Source: Spirometra erinaceieuropaei
Lineage: Eukaryota > Platyhelminthes > Cestoda > Diphyllobothriidea > Diphyllobothriidae
Assembly (NCBI GenBank): GCA_902702965.1
Contig: CACRXP010000020.1
Location: 1,594,276-1,658,275, forward strand
Direction of reading: 5' to 3'
Length of the DNA: 64,000 nt
The position numbers were made by a program, and so were the translations under genes. Below, piece after piece: positions 58,050 to 64,000 of the stretch. Within the stretch, counting starts at the first letter, position 1. Each line of letters starts with the position of its first letter. The notes under the pieces were generated by a model. It did no database searches. It saw nothing but the letters and a program-made list of their open reading frames with translations, and had not been told where the DNA came from.

Positions 58050-59340
58050 GCATATACAGGGGGGAGGTCAGTGGACCTGCTTGCTTCGAGAAGCCAATGG
58101 CTCGGCATGCACTCATTGCTGTGGTGACAGATAGCGTCAACTGGTGAGACATTGACGAATCGCGGCTCGATAAGCCGCTTACGGCACATCTGAAAAATCC
58201 CGTTTCTGAGCAGTCTGCTTGTGATCCGAGATCTTGGTGGTCGGTGTTATGCTTAACTGGATGAAGGCAGAATAAGTCCGAAACAGATCTACACCAAAAT
58301 ACCCGCCCTACACCTACGAGGATGGTTGAGAATTACGGAATTAACTAACAATCTGCGGTAAACAAGTCTTTACGAGAGCAGAGTACACTAACGCCAATGT
58401 TAAACAAGGGGCGAATCACTGCTCCGAAAAGTACTTAAGGTGCCTTTTGCTACATCAAAATTTTGACTTAAATACTAAACACTGCCTGGCGTGACACGAA
58501 TTTTCAAAGAAGGAATTAAATGGTAGGTAGAATCAACAGTCGTATATAACAAGACCAGGCAAACTTTAAATCCAATGCTGATTTATACCAGTGTTTGTCG
58601 TTTAACCAATAAAACAATGAGAATAGAATCGCAATATCAGGTAAACTAGGAAAACTAAGGTCTGGCGCACGAATTGAAGCATCTGCAGGACAGAGTGCTT
58701 ACCGGAGGAGTTCTGAGGGGCGTGTAGTTCGTTACTGCATGCCAGAGTCCGCATGCATTTATATGAATCCGTGCGTTCTGGGTGTAGTTTTTTTAGAATT
58801 CCATACGGACCGCACACCCACACACACGGCAAGTACTGCCAGAAGGCCGGCCCTAAGAGCGCCGAGACCAGCGCGCGTGTGTGCGTAAGTACTTGTGTGT
58901 GTGTGCGAGTCTGGAAAACGGAGTGCAAATTACACTCAAAAAGGTTACTAATTTTCAGGCGTCATCCCTATTCGTGCTTGCGCAACGGTACCATCACGTG
59001 ATACTTCGGGCGTCCCAGGCGGGAAAATGACCAGAAATAAACTCACTTACATAATTCCTGGTGGTTACTCTCCACCCGAAAGCAAGCTGGATTGCATGCA
59101 CTTTTTAAAAATTACTACTGACACCGTAAACGCAGGGTCTACGAATTCTTTCTAGGTTTATCTGTCAGATGACGGTTCTTTTTGACAGTTAGGTCGGCGA
59201 CAAATATCCTGCTTGACAGCGATCGGGGAGGATGTCAGGTGTCGCAATCGGATACGTATATCTTTAGTCAGCCAGGTTATACCAACCTGACTTTAACGGC
59301 TGCTCTCCAAAACTCCGCCTTTGGCCGGAATAGCATTTGT
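58050..59340. other. No gene recognised; CA/TG-rich segment at 58810-58910
   Basis: CACACCCACACACACGG and GTGTGTGTGTGCGAG flank a short GC-rich stretch and create weak open frames on both strands. A short match to 23040-23080 (CTCCCC(C)GA(C/T)TGGTTGATAACTCTT) lies at 58005-58030. Confidence 0.4.
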
Positions 59341-59394
59341 AGACTGAGGTGAAACGCGAAAGGAGGGTGAACCCGAATCATGGGGGGCTGGGAA

Positions 59395-59760
59395 CACACA
59401 ATGTTCCCAGCATACACGAACATAAGCGGTCTGTGCGACGAGGCAACGCATTATCACAATTGGCTGCTCACACCTACGAAATGGGTCATGACGTTAACGT
59501 CGCAGCCACCAAAATAGTCGCCCACGCAGGAACCAAAACAGGCCGAGAATTGATTGAAGTCTGGGCCTCCGATGAGAACTCAGTCAATCGATTTATCGAT
59601 CTGGCGCTGGCATACAGAGCCCTGCGTAGTCACCTCCAGTCTTGCGCCGTCGGTCGATGATTGGCCTACGTGCCTCATAACTGTCGTTTGTTCTGCTGCT
59701 GCTGCTAACAGTGACGATGGACTCCTGCACGATTCTGAAAGATCAGGACAATCAACAAAA
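59395..59760 (+). pseudogene. PLE GIY-YIG C-terminal fragment with degenerate terminal motif
   Basis: The plus strand reads HEHKRSVRRGNALSQLAAHT, YEMGHDVNVAATKIVAHAGT, KTGRELIEVWASDENSVNRF and IDLALAYRALRSHL, ending in a stop at 59658-59660. This is the second half of a GIY-YIG nuclease; the core GIY and YIG strands and the RT are absent. The 3' flank keeps a worn motif: GTGACGATGGACTCCTGCAC, GATTCTGAAAGATCAGGAC, AATCAACAAAATGTTCCG. Confidence 0.85.
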
Positions 59761-59776
59761 TGTTCCGTTGCTCGAC

Positions 59777-59857
59777 TCTTCTTCTTCTTCTTCTTCTTCT
59801 TCTTCTTCTTCTTCTTCTTCTTCTTCTTCTTCTTCTTCTTCTTCTTCTTCTTCTTCA
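59777..59857 (+). repeat. (TTC)n microsatellite at a PLE 3' end
   Basis: About 27 perfect TTC units, starting where other copies of the terminal motif have their TCTTC tail. Poly-Lys and poly-Phe open frames across it are artefacts. Confidence 0.9.
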
Positions 59858-59859
59858 CT

Positions 59860-62740
59860 TACCCAATATCTTGCAAAAGCACCTTCTTAAGGCTTACAAA
59901 ACTCAGCCATATTAGATTATGGAAGCTGAGCGCCATCATTCAACGTGAGTAGATCTTGCACACCAGAAACGTCTTAGGGGAAAGTGCAGGAGCTTAAAGT
60001 CCTGCCTCTAGGGACCCTGCGAGTAAACAGAACAGGCGAACTGCGCGGACTTTCGAGAAGCAAAAGCGTCGGACGTAAAATTTGGTTTGCACAGACGCAC
60101 TTTCCTTCCCTGTGGATGAAGCAAGATGAAACGGCAGATAATATTAAAGAATACGAAGTTTGACGCGACTCAGGTACTGACACAGCTATCGCAGCTGAAT
60201 CGTCGCTAAAAAAGCACAAACAAGTCTGACGAGTGAAGCCAGCCTGCCGAGAAAGGTAGAACTCATTGATAGTGCAGTAGACGGTTTAAATGACTGATCA
60301 TTAACAGTTGCAAAGAATCTTCCAAAGAATTGTCCATGATAGAAATACATGTAATGATGGCCTGAGACTTAACAGAAGGGAGAACAGGACTGAAGTTATA
60401 AGGATCGAAACTTTGACCGTTGCATTCGACGCGATGCACTACTGTTCTTCAAGGTTGGCAAGCTTCTCCATGAGATTAACTCCACAGAATTCCTAAATTT
60501 CGATTTAAAATGAAATATCTTTTACACTGATTCTCTTGTTCTCAGCAAGGGCCTTGGAAGATCTATGGCAGAGACAGGCTCCTTTTGAGAAAATGTGTTG
60601 GTAAATTTCCCGCAGATTGCAGACTGGCGTTTGAGGACGTACGCAAACCACTCGACCTGGCGCTTAAAGATCTGCAATTTTTCCGTCATATCATCTGATT
60701 AGCAGCGCTACTCATGCAGCATGGTGAAGGAAAACTGTCGTAGTGATCACTAAATAGTTCCTCGTTCCAATAGAATCTACGCATCCCTTGATTTCATCTC
60801 ACTTGGTAGTCAGTTGACTGTTTTGCATAGTCTCCGATGCAGTTGGCGACGACGTTTTTTGGGCTGTGCTGTTTAGCAACTCCTCGTTGAGTTGGCTTTC
60901 CTCAGTAACCTGTTGTTCTGATCCGACTCCTTTGTCGACAAACCGTTCGGGTGCTTGTGTACGACAAAGTAGATGACTTTGTTAGCATTGGTGAAAGTGA
61001 CATTCCACGATTCCTACCAATCGGGCACACTGAATTCATCTTTCAGGATTTGCAGGGGATTTAAGTTTGAATTGACCAGTTCCAATGAGACGGTGCTCAG
61101 TCGCGATGGTGCCTTTCCCCTCGAGGCCGTATACATGACTGATTTAGCAACTTAAACCTCGAGATTGCAAGGTGATGACCGGACAAGTACTCGTTGACAA
61201 GTTTTGCATTTGTTACGAATGTGTTATAGGAATAAAGCCTTTTGTCCGCAGGCGTGTAGTTCGACAGTTTTTATTGAGGATATCAAGGGTACATCGATGT
61301 TGTTATCTCGCGATTGGAGAGTCAGTCTTCAAAAAAATCTACAATTTATCGATGCTGAGGCCTAAGCCATGACAAGAGAGCGATTCCTGATAAACGCAGT
61401 CAACACCAATCCGTGCCTTGAATTCACCGAGGATAGTCAAGTTGTCTGCCTTCGACACAGACAGGCGCAGGGCACGGAGACATCTGCAGAAATTCTACCT
61501 CATACCAATGCTGCTTGCATACATTCTGATAATGGCGACTAATTTCTTTCTGCGGAACAGAAGCCTTATTGAAGTGAGACAGTGATTGAATCGACGAGGA
61601 GTGTCAACTTTTGTCCAGGTTGTTTTCGGTGAAGAAGACGATTTCAGCATTATGGAACTGGTACTGCAGGCTGCACCGACCTCGCTCAGCCGTCCTTCTT
61701 ATTACTAAGTGCCACAGCGCGGGTGCAATCAAAGCGGTTTACCTCTCTGATCGAATAGCCATCAACTTACTTAAAAGTGAACGGATGTCAGAGGTTGATA
61801 GAGTGGGCGAGGTTGCGGAATGGGCATGTTGTACACCGGAAGAAGAGACACTTCTGTTGGGAGACACTGATGAAAATGAAACCAGGGTGCGCTAACAGCT
61901 AAAACCTGCCGTATAACAGGGTACATTTAATTATACATTGAGGCACTCCTGAGTAGGCCCGAAGAATTAGAATCTTCGTCCTGCAGCAGTATCGAGAAAC
62001 TGCTGCCCAATGGCAATCTAGTTTCCTGAGGAAGTAGCCGACCAGTGGTTATACATTGATGCCAGACAACAAATAAAGCGAACTAGGAGAAGTGAAAATG
62101 GAGATGAATAGTCCCCTTTTTAAATAAATGATGCGATGAGTGGGAATTCAGGAGCTGTGGCCAGTACGGAGCACGGCATCATAGAACCTAACGTAATTCT
62201 CTGTGCTTCTCGGGTGGTATATTACGGATCCGCAAAGCCGACTGAGAAGGAGGACGAATGTTGTAAGCTCAAAAAGCAGGTCGATGAAGAAAAAACCGAA
62301 TTCTCCTGGATGACTTTAGTGCGAACACGTGAGATCGATATCTGATAGCATCTGCGGATGCCAGTCACGGAAAAAGCTACCAATGACTTTTACTTGTTTC
62401 GTCAAGGACGCGAGGAGGACAGGGGCTTTTTTCTGTCTGGATCTTACATTCACAAAGACAAAATTGCAAATTAAGTAGCCATCAGTCCTCGTTTGAGCTC
62501 GTGTGACCACGTGTGATTTAACTTGTTCTTTGTTTTTGGAATGCCTAGGAGGTTTATAGACGATATCTGTAAAACGTACTGCCAACAGGTTCATTCAGGA
62601 GGAATTTTTGAAACGTGTATGAAGCCGTTATACAAATATATTAGTAAACGACTACCCCTTAAACTATTCGGCGACTTAATGAAACAGTTCAAAGTGGCAA
62701 ATAGTAGAGTGCAAAATAAAAACAGACGATAGTGATGGAC
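59860..62740. other. Long stretch without a recognised gene
   Basis: Small frames (60-94 aa, for example 61611-61895 plus) show no family motif or splice-supported chain. The minus strand between about 60780 and 61140 has several long open segments, which might be remnants of a coding element. I could not recognise it. Confidence 0.35.
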
Positions 62741-62745
62741 ATTTC

Positions 62746-63260
62746 AACATTCATATTGACCCAACTGTGAAAATCTCGGCGCCTCGTTGGGATTCAAACC
62801 CACGCAGTATCAAATCTGATACAGTAAGTTGACTGCTCAAGCAGGATTTCCTAAGTGATTCACCTAGAATCCACCAGATGGCTACCAGGCTCACGTAAAT
62901 CATAGGCATTTTGGTAGATTTTTGAATAGTTCATATTGACCCAACTGCGAAAAACTCGGCGCTTCGGTGGGATTCGAAAGCACGCATGAGTCTAGTAGTC
63001 ATCTGGTGGATTGTAGGTGAATTACTTAGGAAATCCTGCTTGGGCGGTCAACTTTCTGTATCATATTTGATGGATTCCAGACGTTGCAGTGGGTTGGGCG
63101 GGTAACTTGACCCAAATGTGATTAAACTCGCGTCGTTCGGCGGGGCCTTGTAGCTCAAGTTGTTAGAGCGTTGGCTATACCAAAGCCTTCTCCTTACTGT
63201 GTGGGTTCGAATCCCACCGAGACGCCGAGTTTTTCGCAATTGGGTCAATATGAATTATTC
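62746..63260. repeat. Second tRNA-derived SINE family, several inverted pieces
   Basis: The terminal segment CATATTGACCCAACTG(T/C)GAAAA(A/T)CTCGGCGC occurs at about 62752 and 62932 (same direction) and inverted at 63222-63255. The segment CACCAGATG/CATCTGGTGG with AGGATTTCCTAAGT/ACTTAGGAAATCCT forms an inverted pair (about 62805-62880 against 62998-63075). Fragments are joined in both orientations, as in the R1 cluster. Confidence 0.7.
63142..63225 (+). repeat. tRNA-like SINE head
   Basis: It has a D-arm (GCTC AAGTTGTTA GAGC), an A-box-like TAGCTCAAGTTG and a T-arm GTGGGTTCGAATCCCAC with a B box. The acceptor ends pair over only about four bases and the anticodon arm does not form a normal seven-base loop. 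I call it a SINE promoter head, not a working tRNA gene. Confidence 0.65.
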
Positions 63261-63527
63261 AAAAATCTGCCAAAATACCTATGAATTTCAACATTCAACA
63301 TGTGCCCACTATGCGCCGCTTGTTGGCAGTCTATCAATATGACGTGGTTATCCCGCTGAAACTGGCAGGTGTTGGCTGTAACATTCACACCAACCGGGCA
63401 CAGATACTCGTATCAACTTTGGACTAAGTTGGAAAAATTGATGAGGTTTGGTCCGGCAGTCCCACCTGAGTGATACAATATGTTAAACTTGCTAAAAGAT
63501 TTAGTAGATACGAGTGTGCTGACTTTG

Positions 63528-63700
63528 GTAGAGGGGCGTTCATCGATCGTTTTTACAATGCTCACCCGTCCCGTTGTGCCTTACGGGTTCCCTCTCTCGA
63601 GCCCAACCAACAGCCGCACGGCGGCGCATGATAAAGGCAGAATGTTAATACCAACCAGAAATGACAATTACAATCTCTCTTGCCTTTGTCGGTAATACCC
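63528..63700. repeat. Partial fold-back R1 copy
   Basis: Minus-oriented R1 sequence (GAGGGGCGTTCATCGATCG, CCCGTTGTGCCTTACGGG, CTCTCTCGAGCCCAACCAAC, GGCGGCGCATGATA) is followed at about 63650 by plus-oriented sequence (CCAGAAATGACAATTACAAT, CTTGCCTTTGTCGGTAATAC). Confidence 0.7.
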
Positions 63701-64000
63701 AAATATCACGTGTTTGCACTTTAGTCCTGCAAATGACTGTGCCACGGGGGAGGAGTACATATACGCCGGCCTCGGTTACTGCAGGTATCGATTCACACGC
63801 GCATCCCTGCGCGTGATTCGAGCCCTGCTTGCGCCTTCTTTTTTATTTTAATCCAACGAACGATTAAGTAGACTTCCTAATGAAATTGTTCGGATGGCGT
63901 GGAACTCCGTCTGTTCCACTATAGTGACCATGAACGGCGATTTATCATGTGGTTCCCTGTATGGCCTTCCAGTTGTGATTGTACCCCCCATATCCTCTTA

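Noticed and set aside
59554..59952. Poly-Phe and poly-Lys open frames
   Set aside because: They are translations of the (TTC)n microsatellite fused to the end of the PLE fragment.
63142..63225. Functional tRNA gene
   Set aside because: The T-arm and D-arm are good, but the acceptor stem pairs poorly and the anticodon loop is abnormal. It is embedded in a SINE.

Overview
This is a repeat-dense eukaryotic window, most likely from a flatworm and probably a diphyllobothriidean tapeworm such as the Spirometra/Schistocephalus group. The reasons are compact GT-AG introns of about 80-130 bases, tetraspanin genes of the tegument type, many Penelope-like elements (PLEs) with GIY-YIG endonucleases, tRNA-derived SINEs, and no bacterial gene organisation. 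The taxon is an inference. I see only two intact host genes; almost all the rest is transposon-derived.

Host genes. Two tetraspanin genes can be assembled exon by exon: TSP-A on the + strand (8040-11956, 8 exons, 263 aa) and TSP-B on the - strand (52388-56880, 8 exons, 273 aa). Six of the eight exons have identical lengths in the two genes (148, 92, 75, 49, 185 and 42 bases). The two long introns, 5 and 7, fall at the same positions. They are diverged paralogues.

Layout. 1-1578: two PLE fragments head to head. 1690-4325: a cluster of tRNA-derived SINE units (family R1) in both orientations. 4330-7100: no gene, with a degenerate TTAGGG-like tract. 7105-7790: repeat R3 and a fold-back R1 copy with a target-site duplication. 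8040-11956: TSP-A. 12255-17955 and 29325-36795: arms of a large inverted segmental duplication, each carrying a PLE 3' fragment. The 11.4 kb between the arms holds repeats R4 and R5, a 764-base assembly gap, a decayed non-LTR retrotransposon, PLE remnants and a 160-base (CAT)n tract. 37540-38060: repeat R2. 39266-42094: a nearly full-length decayed PLE between two direct pseudo-LTRs. 44700-45165: a PLE fragment. 45850-49395: repeats R5, R3 and R4, including a palindrome around a CCCTAA-like tract. 49480-51650: two PLE 3' halves in tandem. 52388-56880: TSP-B. 57360-64000: R2, a PLE fragment ending in (TTC)n, unrecognised sequence, a second tRNA-derived SINE family and a last R1 fragment.

Common thread. 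Several unrelated-looking repeats end in the same short module: a CTGANGA...GAAA core (the hammerhead-ribozyme consensus) around a stem-loop, usually followed closely by AATAAA. It lies 3' of GIY-YIG coding sequence in PLEs and also occurs as isolated or palindromic copies. Two of the largest microsatellites in the window appear to have grown out of it. This is the best candidate here for something not fully described.
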